From the NCBI GenBank assembly GCA_902489575.1, contig CABUAQ010000004.1, positions 1 to 46,694 of the forward strand: a stretch of DNA of 46,694 nucleotides, in the 5' to 3' direction. Positions 1 to 8,900 of the stretch are shown here, in pieces (position 1 is the first letter of the stretch; each line of letters starts with the position of its first letter). The position numbers were made by a program, and so were the translations under genes. A model generated the notes under the pieces. That model did no database searches and was not told where the DNA came from. It saw only the letters and a program-made list of their open reading frames with translations. Source of the DNA: an uncultured bacterium (GTDB taxonomy: Bacteria; Cyanobacteriota; Vampirovibrionia; Gastranaerophilales; Gastranaerophilaceae).

Positions 1-48
1 GTGTTTTTGTAAATTTTTGTTAAATTTTATAATATTAATGTAACCAAT

Positions 49-142
49 TTGACATTCTTGGCTTATCATGCATGTACAAACTATCCCAAAATCTCCTCCC
101 AAGATTATTGTTCAAGTCGCAAAGAGTTGTGACTTTTTTTTT
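49..142 (+). ncRNA. possible short terminated transcript (low confidence)
   Basis: A TTGACA hexamer at 49-54 is followed about 18 bases later by a weak -10 candidate (TGTACA, 73-78), and a strong intrinsic terminator ends at 142. No open reading frame of useful size lies between them. This could be a tiny RNA, or simply the terminator of a gene that ends left of the window. The terminator is solid; the transcript itself is inferred. Confidence 0.2.
114..142 (+). terminator. intrinsic terminator
   Basis: The stem AAGTCGCAA (114-122) pairs with TTGTGACTT (127-135) with one G-U pair across an AGAG loop, and runs straight into a T tract to 142. It is a textbook Rho-independent terminator on the plus strand. 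No gene that it terminates is visible in the window, so the gene presumably lies upstream of base 1 or is a small RNA. Confidence 0.75.
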
Positions 143-204
143 AGCCCGGTACTCGCCGCACAGTGTGTTTTGCCACCAATTGTTACCTAAAGTAACTTCG
201 AGGG

Positions 205-230
205 TTCAGCTCCGCAAGAGTCCTCGCCGG
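205..230 (-). repeat. interspersed repeat, copy 1 (reverse orientation)
   Basis: Read on the minus strand this is CCGGCGAGGACTCTTGCGG followed by AGCTGAA. Two related copies lie at 32422-32445 and 32490-32514. It is noticeably more GC-rich than the surrounding spacer. Together with 260-293 it fills most of the non-coding interval 143-443, where I see no other gene. Confidence 0.55.
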
Positions 231-259
231 GGGTAAATTGCAGCTGACAGCTTTATATT

Positions 260-293
260 CCCCCCTCCGGAGGAAGAGGGGGTAGGGGTGAGG
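260..293. repeat. C-rich/G-rich hairpin repeat, copy 1
   Basis: A run of C and TCC is followed by GGA, G-rich sequence and TAGGGGTGAGG, with a central CCTCCGGAGG palindrome. A diverged relative sits at 15551-15580 (CCCTTCTCC, GGAGAGG, TTAGGATGAG). This resembles the dispersed CCCTCTCC...GGTGAGG intergenic repeats seen in many bacterial genomes. It lies in the spacer before the first gene. Confidence 0.5.
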
Positions 294-369
294 TGTTTTG
301 GCTGCGTCAGGTATTCTGCTAGGAGTGCTCTAATTGTGAACTGCATATAAAGTTATATGAAATCTTTAC

Positions 370-378
370 TGCTATATT
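370..378 (+). promoter_or_regulatory. extended -10 promoter candidate for the first gene
   Basis: TGC followed by TATATT (373-378) forms an extended -10 element about 65 bases before the ATG at 444. The transcript would carry a leader including the good ribosome site TAGGAG at 432-437. No convincing -35 is present, so this is a candidate only. Confidence 0.3.
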
Positions 379-443
379 TAGTAATTTTTGTAATAAGAAA
401 AACTTTATTAATCTGACAGGGGATAATTATAGGAGAAAATAAA

Positions 444-809
444 ATGTTGGTTTCGGTTGTAAAAACATTGCACCGTACAAAAACTGCGGAACAACTTGGA
501 GATATGGCTGCATATTTTTTGAAACGGGATAACGGAAAGTCAAAAATTGCTAAAGGGATTCTTAACAGGGCTGTTGAAATGTACCCAACTCATCCTGAAT
601 TAATTAACTTTAAGTATGCTTTAACTGACGATACTGTAGCTTTTGCAAAGGATTTAGACAGATGTATTAATCTGGAACCATCTTCTGTTTTCGGGCGGGC
701 AACTCGTGCAGAGTTATTATTAGAACAAGGCAACAAAACCGGAGCAATCAATGATTTGAAAGAGGCTTTGCATTATGAAAGTCTCAGGGTTTTGAAAATA
801 AAGAGTTGA
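444..809 (+). CDS. TPR-like protein, 5' part of a frameshifted gene
   Basis: A 121-residue helical protein with TPR-like helix pairs (residues about 14-110, e.g. AVEMYPTHPELINF and CINLEPSSVFGRATRAELLLEQG). TAGGAG upstream supports the ATG. The last residues after HYES look out of frame. If one base is assumed missing near 780, the reading continues as SQGFENKELIADLED and joins the next fragment smoothly. I therefore read 444-1018 as one gene disrupted by a single-base deletion, or by a sequence error. Function is unknown; TPRs usually mediate protein-protein contacts. Confidence 0.6.
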   Translation: MLVSVVKTLHRTKTAEQLGDMAAYFLKRDNGKSKIAKGILNRAVEMYPTHPELINFKYALTDDTVAFAKDLDRCINLEPSSVFGRATRAELLLEQGNKTGAINDLKEALHYESLRVLKIKS

Positions 810-1018
810 TTGCTGATTTGGAGGATATGCTTAATGGTTTACTTGGGGCAGGTAGAAAAGCAGGTCAAAAGGCTTGGAATTTAAAGCCGTTAGTTTTAAG
901 TGATGAAACAAAAAGACTTAATGATATGGTTGATGATTATATGAAAAAGTATAAGCATGAAATTGATGAGGTATTGGATGAAAAAATGGCTTTCAGGCTT
1001 TCAAATACAAATTGTTAA
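806..1018 (+). pseudogene. 3' fragment of the frameshifted TPR-like gene
   Basis: This fragment has a charged helical sequence (IADLEDMLNGLL, KRLNDMVDDYMKKYKHEIDE). The only available start is a TTG at 806 with no ribosome site. In-frame codons continue upstream to about 782 and complete the helix interrupted in the preceding frame, so it is probably not an independent gene. It ends with TAA at 1016-1018. The next reading frame starts on the following base in the same phase, so that TAA may itself interrupt an older, longer gene. Confidence 0.5.
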
Positions 1019-1279
1019 GTGATAGAAATATCTCCAAAAGAACATTTATTGAATTATATAAAACGTAAAGGTAAATTGTCTGATTTGGGTCTTGAAGATG
1101 GTCAGATATTCTACCACGGTACATCTGCGGATGCTAAATTGAAAATTGAGGAATACGGATTTGATTTATCATTATTGGATAAAGAAAACATTTCCGGAGT
1201 TTTTGTAAATGGCAGCTACAATGCCGGATGCAGTTATTTTATGGTTCCTGATCCGTCAAAGAATTTGGAAATTTTATAA
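1019..1279 (+). CDS. short ART-like (FYHGTS) fragment
   Basis: An 86-residue product from a GTG that immediately follows the TAA of the preceding fragment, in the same phase. Residues about 28-47 (GQIFYHGTSADAKLKIEEYGF) resemble the opening strand-helix of ADP-ribosyltransferase-fold proteins, which often begin [LF]YHGTS...I...GF. The rest of such a fold (later Y and E motifs) is missing, so if the relationship is real this is a truncated remnant. It has no recognisable ribosome site. It abuts the convergent gene at 1280 with no gap. Function not assigned. Confidence 0.4.
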   Translation: MIEISPKEHLLNYIKRKGKLSDLGLEDGQIFYHGTSADAKLKIEEYGFDLSLLDKENISGVFVNGSYNAGCSYFMVPDPSKNLEIL

Positions 1280-1531
1280 TTATTCAATACTAATCTGTGA
1301 AGATACTTCGGCAACAATTCTTGCGATATCCGCACCGCCGATAGAGACTTCTAAAATTAGCGGGGCATAAATCAGAATTGTTTCTTTGTAGTTCATTGTT
1401 TCTATATCAATAATATTAAATTCTATAAAGTCTTCTCCGACAGACATCAACTTCCCGTATTCTCCGCCGGTAGCCCATCTTACAAACATATATTGATTTT
1501 CATATTCTTTTAATTTTTCGACTAATCTCAT
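1280..1531 (-). CDS. small unknown protein, mostly beta-strand
   Basis: An 83-residue protein whose alternating hydrophobic pattern (YMFVRWATGGEYGKLMSV, FIEFNIIDI, TILIYAPLILEVSI) suggests a small beta barrel, followed by a C-terminal helix (ADIARIVAEVSSQ). It has no signal peptide or membrane span. AGGAT just before the ATG is a weak ribosome site. I do not recognise the family. It could be an SH3- or Sm-like fold, but this rests only on the pattern. It converges tail-to-tail with the ART-like fragment. Confidence 0.55.
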   Translation of the reverse strand: MRLVEKLKEYENQYMFVRWATGGEYGKLMSVGEDFIEFNIIDIETMNYKETILIYAPLILEVSIGGADIARIVAEVSSQISIE

Positions 1532-1606
1532 ATCCTAACCTAAACCTGTATAATACTATAATAGTGATTTTTCATTGGATGTCAATGGTTTTCAGTAACA
1601 CAGTGA

Positions 1607-2248
1607 TTAAACAATAAATGTTTTGACAGAACCGTCTTGATGGTATAGCCCGCCGCCGCAAACGGTTTCCACTACTTTCAGAACAACTTCGCGCGGGGCA
1701 TCAATCTGGTTGAGTATAAATTCCTGCCCTGTGTGTTTAATTTTAAATATGCATTTTTGATTTTGATCAGCAGGAACATAAAGTGATGCTATTTCATTTT
1801 CCAAAAGTCTTACCATTTCTTCTTCTCTGTCTTTAGCATCTTTTATTATGTCATTGTAATTTCCGCGAATTGCCATAATGCGGTTTGAAAAAATGTGTCT
1901 GCCGTCATCTCTGAAAAGAGCTTGAGGCTGGAAATTACATCTTGTTGTAAAACTCATTTTATGCCACAGAATATTAACAACTGCAACTGAGTTAAGCGCA
2001 TCTGATTCAACGTAGATATTTTGGGTTGTAACCCCGCGTGATGAAAACGATTGTTTCAAATTGTTTGAGACCAAATCAAGGCAATCTACCATTTTGGTAA
2101 ATATATCGTTGGTATTAACGGTAGAGTGCTGGTAATCCAAAAACTGCTTATACATATGTGTAGATACTAAATCTACTCTCTCTTGTATTACTATATCTTT
2201 TTTGGTAGCTGTTTCAGAGTTGTCAAAACTTTCAAAATTATTTAGCAA
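1607..2248 (-). CDS. unknown 213-aa cytosolic protein
   Basis: No family recognised. The start is a TTG preceded by AAAGGAAA at a good distance; no nearby ATG gives a better start. The protein has no signal peptide or membrane segment. It is predicted to have a helical N-terminal half (VSTHMYKQFLDYQ, IFTKMVDCLDLVSNNL), a central region with SFTTRCNFQPQALF, and a C-terminal beta-rich part ending GGGLYHQDGSVKTFIV. A possible -10 TATAAT lies on the minus strand at 2304-2309. It stands alone between the small gene at 1280 and the ATPase operon. Confidence 0.5.
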   Translation of the reverse strand: MLNNFESFDNSETATKKDIVIQERVDLVSTHMYKQFLDYQHSTVNTNDIFTKMVDCLDLVSNNLKQSFSSRGVTTQNIYVESDALNSVAVVNILWHKMSFTTRCNFQPQALFRDDGRHIFSNRIMAIRGNYNDIIKDAKDREEEMVRLLENEIASLYVPADQNQKCIFKIKHTGQEFILNQIDAPREVVLKVVETVCGGGLYHQDGSVKTFIV

Positions 2249-2371
2249 TTTCGTTTCCTTTTTTTATAACATATTTTTAAAATAAACATGTTTTCTTGTA
2301 AAGATTATACCTTTTTTCGTTACAAAATGGAATACTTATGTAGAATTATAAATATTTATTAATGATTGAAA

Positions 2372-5347
2372 TTAGATATTAAATCCATTCAAATTACAGT
2401 ACGAATTCAGCATATTTTTACAGTTATCTATTTTTTCTTTAAGGTAATTGTTTCTGGTTTGTGTTACAACTATTTCCATAGCTTTGTCGTACATTTTAGC
2501 TGCACCTTTGAGGTATTCGTTCTGGTTTTGGGATTGAATTGTTCCTATATCTTGATAATATTTGCCATACAACAGATAAATTTTTGATAATAAATCATTC
2601 ATATTATACTTTTTAGCTAATATTAGTGCTGATTCAATATTAATTTTTGCGGTTTCGTAGTCTGAAATTTCAATGTACGCCTTTGCTAACAATATTTTTA
2701 ACTGAACAATAAAAAATGTATTATTAATTCTTGGATTTTGAGCAATATCCAGGGCTTGAGTTGCTATATCAATAGCATTTTTCGGATTTTCTGTTATTAT
2801 TGTTGCTTCTGCGATAAAATACCATGATAATAACGCGCCAAGTGCGAGTTTTTGATTTGCAAAATAGGTAACCTGCTCATTATATATATCCAGAGCATGT
2901 TTTGCTTGCTTTGAATCATAGAAGACTTTACCTAAAAAGACTTTGTATATATTTTTTGCAAAATTGTTTCCTGTATCATTTGCGAATTCTACACATTCAA
3001 AAAGGGTTTCTCTGATATTTTCATATTCTTTTTTTAGAATACTGTTTATAATGGTTATTAAGTTATAACTTGTTATAATATTACTATTAATAGTGTCTAT
3101 AGATAGATTTTTGCCTCCAAACATGTTCATTACATCTTCAAGAACAGAGGCAGATGTTTGGAAATTTCCTTTCATTGTATTTGCATAAGCAAGTACAAGT
3201 TTAGCTCTGCATAAAAGTTCTTCATCATTTATTTTATGCTTTTCCATGATTTCAAACAGTGCAGTCAAAATTTCAAATGAACGGTCGTTTCCCTGAAGTG
3301 CCAATGCTGCTGCAAGGTTCAAATAAACTAATAGCCAGGTGTCGTATAAAAATCCTAACGGAATTGTTTTATCAAGGCGCGGTTTTGAAATATGTGTGTT
3401 TAAAACAGGCATGATGTCGTTATCTATAAGGTTAATAACTTCCCCGCAATTCCCGATTGCGATAAGGGATGATAATTTTGCCGCTTTAATCATTGCAATT
3501 TCAAGTTCTTGCCCTGTACCGAGTTTTTTTAGGACATTATCAATACATTCTGCATCTCCAAAATAATTTCCGGCTTTTTTGCAGCAAAGAGCAAGGTATC
3601 CTAGTAATTCTATTTCTTTAGTTTCGTCATTATTTGATTTAGCGTTGGATATTGCATCAGGAAGATATTCAATTGCTTCTTCAGGGTCGTATTCTGTCAG
3701 AAGTTTGCCAAGTCGTTCACTTATGTTGTACCTTATATTGAGTGTTTCATTTTCATTAAATTCATTTAACAATGCAAGACATTGTTTTTGAGATATTACA
3801 TATAAATTAACATCTCCGATGTATGAAGCTAACCTGGTAGTTTTTGTCCAAATGTCAAATGCCATGCGGTTTTCTTTAAGGTTATGCGCAATCATTGCCA
3901 TTGTGGCGTTGGTGTTAAGAGTAAAAATGCTGATTGCTTTACCGACTTTTACGTTTATATCCTCAAATGAGATATCATTTTGAATATTTTTAAGGATATT
4001 TTCCCACAGTAACAGGTTATTAAATTCATAGAAAACTTCATTGTATGGCCTTATGAAATTGGATTTAACAAGATATGACATTATGTCATTGAATTCCTGA
4101 TTTTTATAGCCAAAAATTTCTTTTAGGAGTGCAAGATTTAACTTGTCGCCTAGTATTGCCGCTCCGCAAAGCATTTTGTGAGCTTCTTTATTTGTTTTTT
4201 TTAATGTTTCCAATCTTTCTTTTATTAAGTCAGAAAAGCTTCTTGGCATAATAAAATTTTTATCTGCTATTTGGCAGTCAAAACAATAGCTTACGGCTTG
4301 CTCTACAAATGCCGGATTACCTTTACATCTGTTAAAAATAATATCTTTTTCTCTTGCTGAAATGTAAACACCGGTGTCAGCTTTAAGTTTCATATTTTGT
4401 TCTATTTCAGATGGGGGCATGATAGTAAGGTTTATATCCATATAAGCTTTTAATTCCCTTTTCTCAAATCCGAAAAAGCTGCTTATCGGTTTATGTTCAT
4501 TGTATATAGCAATAAATTTTAAGTTTTTCCAGTTTGAATTTTTTCTCATAAAGTTTGTCAAAAATTCAATAGAAAATCCATCAATAAAATCAAAGTTATC
4601 AACAACAAAAACAAATCTTCCGGTATGACAAAATGCATCAAAAATTCTGTTTAAAATATCATAAGTTCTTTTTTTATTGATAATAATATCTTCATAGTTT
4701 CCGTCTTTTGAATTATATAAAAAATTAAGAAAATCAGAAATTTCATTTGGATTAAGAAATCTAAATTCATTACTAAAGAAAGTTATTGCATCTTTTTTCA
4801 GTTCTTCATTATTTATATAGTAGTTAGGAAGCTTGAATAAATTAAGCAGCATATCTTGAATAACCCCGCCAGGTGTTAATTGTGTTAGGGGGGTACATTT
4901 CCCTATGCACCATTCTAAACGATCATTTTCAAGATTTTTCATAACTTTTTTCAGCAGTGTACTTTTCCCGATTCCTTTATCACCTGTTATGGAAAAGATT
5001 TTTTTATCTCTTGAGTGAATACCTTCTGTAAGCATTTCAAATCCTTGCTGTCTTGAATGTAACTTTGGCTTGAATTCAAGATTAACAGGAATAGAATTTT
5101 TATTTGTTTTATGATTGTATGGGGAAAATGGTGAACCACATTTTCTGCATTTTGCCGCATTAGGGAAATTGACACCATGACAATGCGGACAAATTTTTAA
5201 AAGTTCTTGACCGCATTTTTTACAGGTTAAACTTCCTACAGGGTTGACAGTATTGCAATTAGTGCACAACAACCCTGTACGAGTTTTACAATACGGGCAT
5301 TTCAAAGCCTTTGAAGAGATATTTTTTTTACATATAGGACATTTCAT
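2372..5347 (-). CDS. zinc-ribbon / AAA ATPase / TPR protein
   Basis: A 991-residue multidomain protein. Residues 1-72 hold three zinc ribbons (six CxxC pairs: CPIC, CPYC, CTNC, CKKC, CPHC, CRKC). A P-loop ATPase follows, with Walker A GDKGIGKST at 122-130 and Walker B RFVFVVD at 244-250, of the AAA_16/STAND type found in signalling ATPases. From about residue 520 to the end there are helical repeats of TPR character (e.g. GDAECIDNVLKKLG, YETAKINIESALILAKKY). Such proteins often work as ATP-dependent switches, but the effector here is unknown; there is no cyclase or kinase domain. The gene starts 9 nt after the sigma-factor stop and has no clear ribosome site, so translational coupling is likely. 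Confidence 0.75.
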   Translation of the reverse strand: MKCPICKKNISSKALKCPYCKTRTGLLCTNCNTVNPVGSLTCKKCGQELLKICPHCHGVNFPNAAKCRKCGSPFSPYNHKTNKNSIPVNLEFKPKLHSRQQGFEMLTEGIHSRDKKIFSITGDKGIGKSTLLKKVMKNLENDRLEWCIGKCTPLTQLTPGGVIQDMLLNLFKLPNYYINNEELKKDAITFFSNEFRFLNPNEISDFLNFLYNSKDGNYEDIIINKKRTYDILNRIFDAFCHTGRFVFVVDNFDFIDGFSIEFLTNFMRKNSNWKNLKFIAIYNEHKPISSFFGFEKRELKAYMDINLTIMPPSEIEQNMKLKADTGVYISAREKDIIFNRCKGNPAFVEQAVSYCFDCQIADKNFIMPRSFSDLIKERLETLKKTNKEAHKMLCGAAILGDKLNLALLKEIFGYKNQEFNDIMSYLVKSNFIRPYNEVFYEFNNLLLWENILKNIQNDISFEDINVKVGKAISIFTLNTNATMAMIAHNLKENRMAFDIWTKTTRLASYIGDVNLYVISQKQCLALLNEFNENETLNIRYNISERLGKLLTEYDPEEAIEYLPDAISNAKSNNDETKEIELLGYLALCCKKAGNYFGDAECIDNVLKKLGTGQELEIAMIKAAKLSSLIAIGNCGEVINLIDNDIMPVLNTHISKPRLDKTIPLGFLYDTWLLVYLNLAAALALQGNDRSFEILTALFEIMEKHKINDEELLCRAKLVLAYANTMKGNFQTSASVLEDVMNMFGGKNLSIDTINSNIITSYNLITIINSILKKEYENIRETLFECVEFANDTGNNFAKNIYKVFLGKVFYDSKQAKHALDIYNEQVTYFANQKLALGALLSWYFIAEATIITENPKNAIDIATQALDIAQNPRINNTFFIVQLKILLAKAYIEISDYETAKINIESALILAKKYNMNDLLSKIYLLYGKYYQDIGTIQSQNQNEYLKGAAKMYDKAMEIVVTQTRNNYLKEKIDNCKNMLNSYCNLNGFNI

Positions 5348-5356
5348 AGTTTAGAT

Positions 5357-5917
5357 TTATTCAATGACGGCTTTAACTTTATCCATCAATCTGTATAATC
5401 TTTTTGAGATTTCTGATTGAGAGATATTAAGTTCTTCAGCAATTTCTTTCTGGGTCATGCCTTTATCATATCGCAAAGTATAAATATGTAAATAGTCTTT
5501 ATCAGGTTCTTCGCTATCAATTTTTTTTATAGTATCGGCTACAAATGCCAGAACTTCCTTCTGTATAATAACTTCTTCAGGATTTTGAGGAATATTTATA
5601 CTTGAATAATTTATAGCAACTTCAGTGTAGTCAATAGAACCGGGAGCATCAAGCTCAATGTCTTTTGTTGACATATAACCTGCTCTGGTTCTTCTCAGTC
5701 TGCCTGAGTCTTTCAATACATTAACAATTGATGTTGTAACAACACGTTTAAGATAAGCTTCTAACGTAGTTTCTGTTTCTATAGCATTAAGAATTGCAAC
5801 TGAACGCTTGCATGTTTCATTAAAAAAGTCATCATACAAGTCTTCATTATTCGGGTATTTACGGTCATTTTTGATTATTTTACTTATTAAATCAATCTTA
5901 TCTTGTGTTAATTCCAC
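5357..5917 (-). CDS. sigma-70 family RNA polymerase sigma factor
   Basis: A 186-residue sigma factor of ECF-like size. Residues about 20-80 have the helical character of region 2 (DLYDDFFNETCKRSVAILNAI, LEAYLKRVVTTSIVNVLKD). The C-terminus has a clear region 4 helix-turn-helix (YTLRYDKGMTQKEIAEEL, NISQSEISKRLYRL, about residues 145-178), which reads the -35 element. The start is a GTG behind GAGGAAG. It lies between the 1259-aa membrane protein (38 nt upstream) and the zinc-ribbon ATPase (9 nt downstream) on the same strand, which suggests the three act in one regulatory pathway. No classical anti-sigma factor is visible; the large neighbour may fill that role (inference). Confidence 0.85.
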   Translation of the reverse strand: MELTQDKIDLISKIIKNDRKYPNNEDLYDDFFNETCKRSVAILNAIETETTLEAYLKRVVTTSIVNVLKDSGRLRRTRAGYMSTKDIELDAPGSIDYTEVAINYSSINIPQNPEEVIIQKEVLAFVADTIKKIDSEEPDKDYLHIYTLRYDKGMTQKEIAEELNISQSEISKRLYRLMDKVKAVIE

Positions 5918-5955
5918 AACTTAGCTTCCTCTACTTCAACAGAATTATAACATAT

Positions 5956-8900
5956 TTACAAGTAAATTTTAAGTATTGCAGTTGTGCTTTCGTCATTACC
6001 CACGCTATGAGGGGCTTTGAGTACTTTTAATGTTTGGTTAACAGTTTGTAACACAATATTATCTATTTGGGTTGAACCACTTGAAATTATCATTTGTGCA
6101 TTTTTGAAAACACCTTCCTTGTCAAAGGTTACGCTTACTCTTATTTCGTTTGAATAAGCATAATCATTTGCAAGCAGCAAATCACTGGTCAAGGATAATT
6201 TCAAACTTTTACCTACAGATTGGAAATATTGCTTAAACTGCGGGTTGTAAGAAACGTAATCCGGAATTTCCCAGGTTAATTTTTTAACTTCGATGAATGA
6301 AGAACCGGACTGTTTTTTCTGTGTCGCAGCCGGTTGGTTTATTTGTTGAGCAGCAGCCGGTTGGGCATTTGTTTTACTTGTGGATGTTTTTTTTGTTGTT
6401 GCAAGTGCGTTTGTATTGTTATCCATGTTAACAACATTGTCAGGGTTAACGTTTAGGGTGTTAGAGTCTGTAACCCCATTATCAGGGCTTGTCGGAAGTG
6501 CGTCATCTGTAATTGGTTGCGGTGTTTCTTCTGTTGGCGTTTTGAACATTTTTGCAACATTGATTCCAATTACGCAAACAATGGCCAGAGTTATTAGTGC
6601 TCCTACTATTCCTAACCCGATTCCAAGACCTGCTCTCGGGTTTCCTCCAAGGTTTGTTAGTCGTCCGGGGGTCTGAAGTAAAGAGCCGCCCGGCAGTTTA
6701 GAATTTTGATTGTATAAACTTTCCAGAGATTCATCCGGTGGTAATTCTGGCATATTCGGGTCATTTATATCAATAGGAATTTCCCCGGCTTTGAAGGTTT
6801 TATCACTTATTACTCTTGAATTTTCCCTAACTGTATAAATTTTTTGATTTTCAATTTCAGGTTCGGTGATAAATTCATCCATATTAGTTTCATCAGAAAT
6901 TTCATGGGATGGTTGTTGTTCATCTGCAGTCAATTCCGGTTGTGGGTTTTCTATATCCTGAAGGTTATTATAGTCAGTATCGGTCATCCAATCTTCTTGG
7001 TCTGTTGTGAATTCAGACTGCATTTCTTCCGGGGTTTGGTCGTTATCCTGTATGGTAATTTTGTCATTGGTCATTGCTTCATATTCATTGTAAGTTAATT
7101 CCGTTTGTAAGTCGTCATCTTGAATTAACTGAGGTTCTTCTGAATAATCATTTTTTTGTGTTTGAGTAAAATCATCTTGAGCGGCTGTAGCAGTTTCTTT
7201 ATCAGCAGGTTCAAGTGATTCTTGTAGTGTTTCCGAAGTCAATTCGTCGGGAAGTTCAACAGATTCTACGTTCTCAAAGTTTTCTATTGAATTATCAAAA
7301 TTTAAATCATCTGAAAAATCTTGCGATGCGATAATGTTATCATCATTCAAAGAAGCTGCTTCCGATAATTCTGCCGGATCTTCTACGTTTTCATTTGACG
7401 ATGGTTCATCAAATTTGATACTGTTTAATACTGCGATTTCTTCATCAGTAAGAGTTCTTTCATTGCTTGTACTTATCTCTGCTGCTACCTGGGATTCAGT
7501 CTCTGTTGTAATAGGTTCTGTTGTTTCATTGTTAAGCAGTTCTTCAGCATCACTGTAATCTGAGCTAAAATCATCTGTAATAAAATCATTATCAAAAGAT
7601 ATTTCATTATTTAAATTCATATCTATAAGATGTTCTTCGTTATTATTTTGTAAGCTCATATCTGTTGCGAAATTATCCATGGTAGATGTTCCGTCTTCGT
7701 TAATCGTATAAGTTGACAGGTCAGGAAGGTCCATTCCTACAAATTCCGGTTCTTTCATTATTTCATGCAGGTTATCAACAGGTCTTGTAGGTGAATCAAT
7801 GTTGGATAAGTGTTCAAGATTAACAACATCTTCTGTATGCTCTGTGAATTCTTCGGTTTTAATAGTTTCCATTTGTCCCAGATCAATTGTTTCGTGTTCA
7901 AACACTTCTTCCTTATCTCTGTTTAAAGGTTCTACAGTTTTTAATTCTGATAAATCTTTTGGAGTATCAAATTGTCCGGAGATTTCTGCTTCAATATTTG
8001 CTTCAAGTTTTGCAGTAGAAAGATCCAGTGCTGCAATATGTTCTGGTATTTCCTGTGTATCCGGTGCAATATCAGTTTTGGCATAATCAATTTTGTCAAG
8101 GTTGTGCTGTTGTTTTTCTATATTTTTGTTGACAACATCACTAATCATATCACCTGCAATACCTGCAAGTTTTATTGCGTCTTTAGACACCGCTCCGGAA
8201 CTTGCTGCTTCTGAAATTTCTTCAGCTGCAGAAGAAGTTGTTTCTGCTGAAACTTTTCCGGCATTTTGTAAAGCATTGCTAATTGTTTCGGCCAGACCTT
8301 TAGAAATATCATTACCTGTTGTTTCATTGTTTTTAACGGCTTCTTTTTCTGTTACCTGTGCCATGTTTTCTATTTCAGCTTCAGCATTAAACTTCATCTC
8401 CGGCTCAGTTTCTATTAATTCTTCTTGTACAACATTATTAACAGGCATCTCGCTTTGAGCAGGTTCTTCTTCAGTTTTTTCAAAACTTTCTTCGTTAATT
8501 AATTCGTTTTGTTCAGGCAGGGTGATATTATTTTCAGGTACTTCATCACCAAAATCTTCAAGCGGTTCAAGTGAAGCCTGAAGTGTTGTTTCATCAATGT
8601 CAGCATCTTCATCCATGCTTATATCTCGGTCAAGCATATCGTCGCCTAAATCAATCAAATCTTCATCCATACTTGAGATGCTTAATGACAGATCTTCGGG
8701 TTCAGGCAGTTCATCATTGTCTTGATTTGCTACTTTTTCGTTACCTGTTGTGTAATTTTCTTCCACTTTTTCTGTGTTATTTTCTTCGACGTTATCAATA
8801 TTTGTTTCAGAAGTTTCTTCTTCTTGCGGGGTATTATTTTCATCTGTTGAGGTGAAGTTTTCAAAGAACGAGTCATCCAGCAGCACGTCTTCTTCAACCA

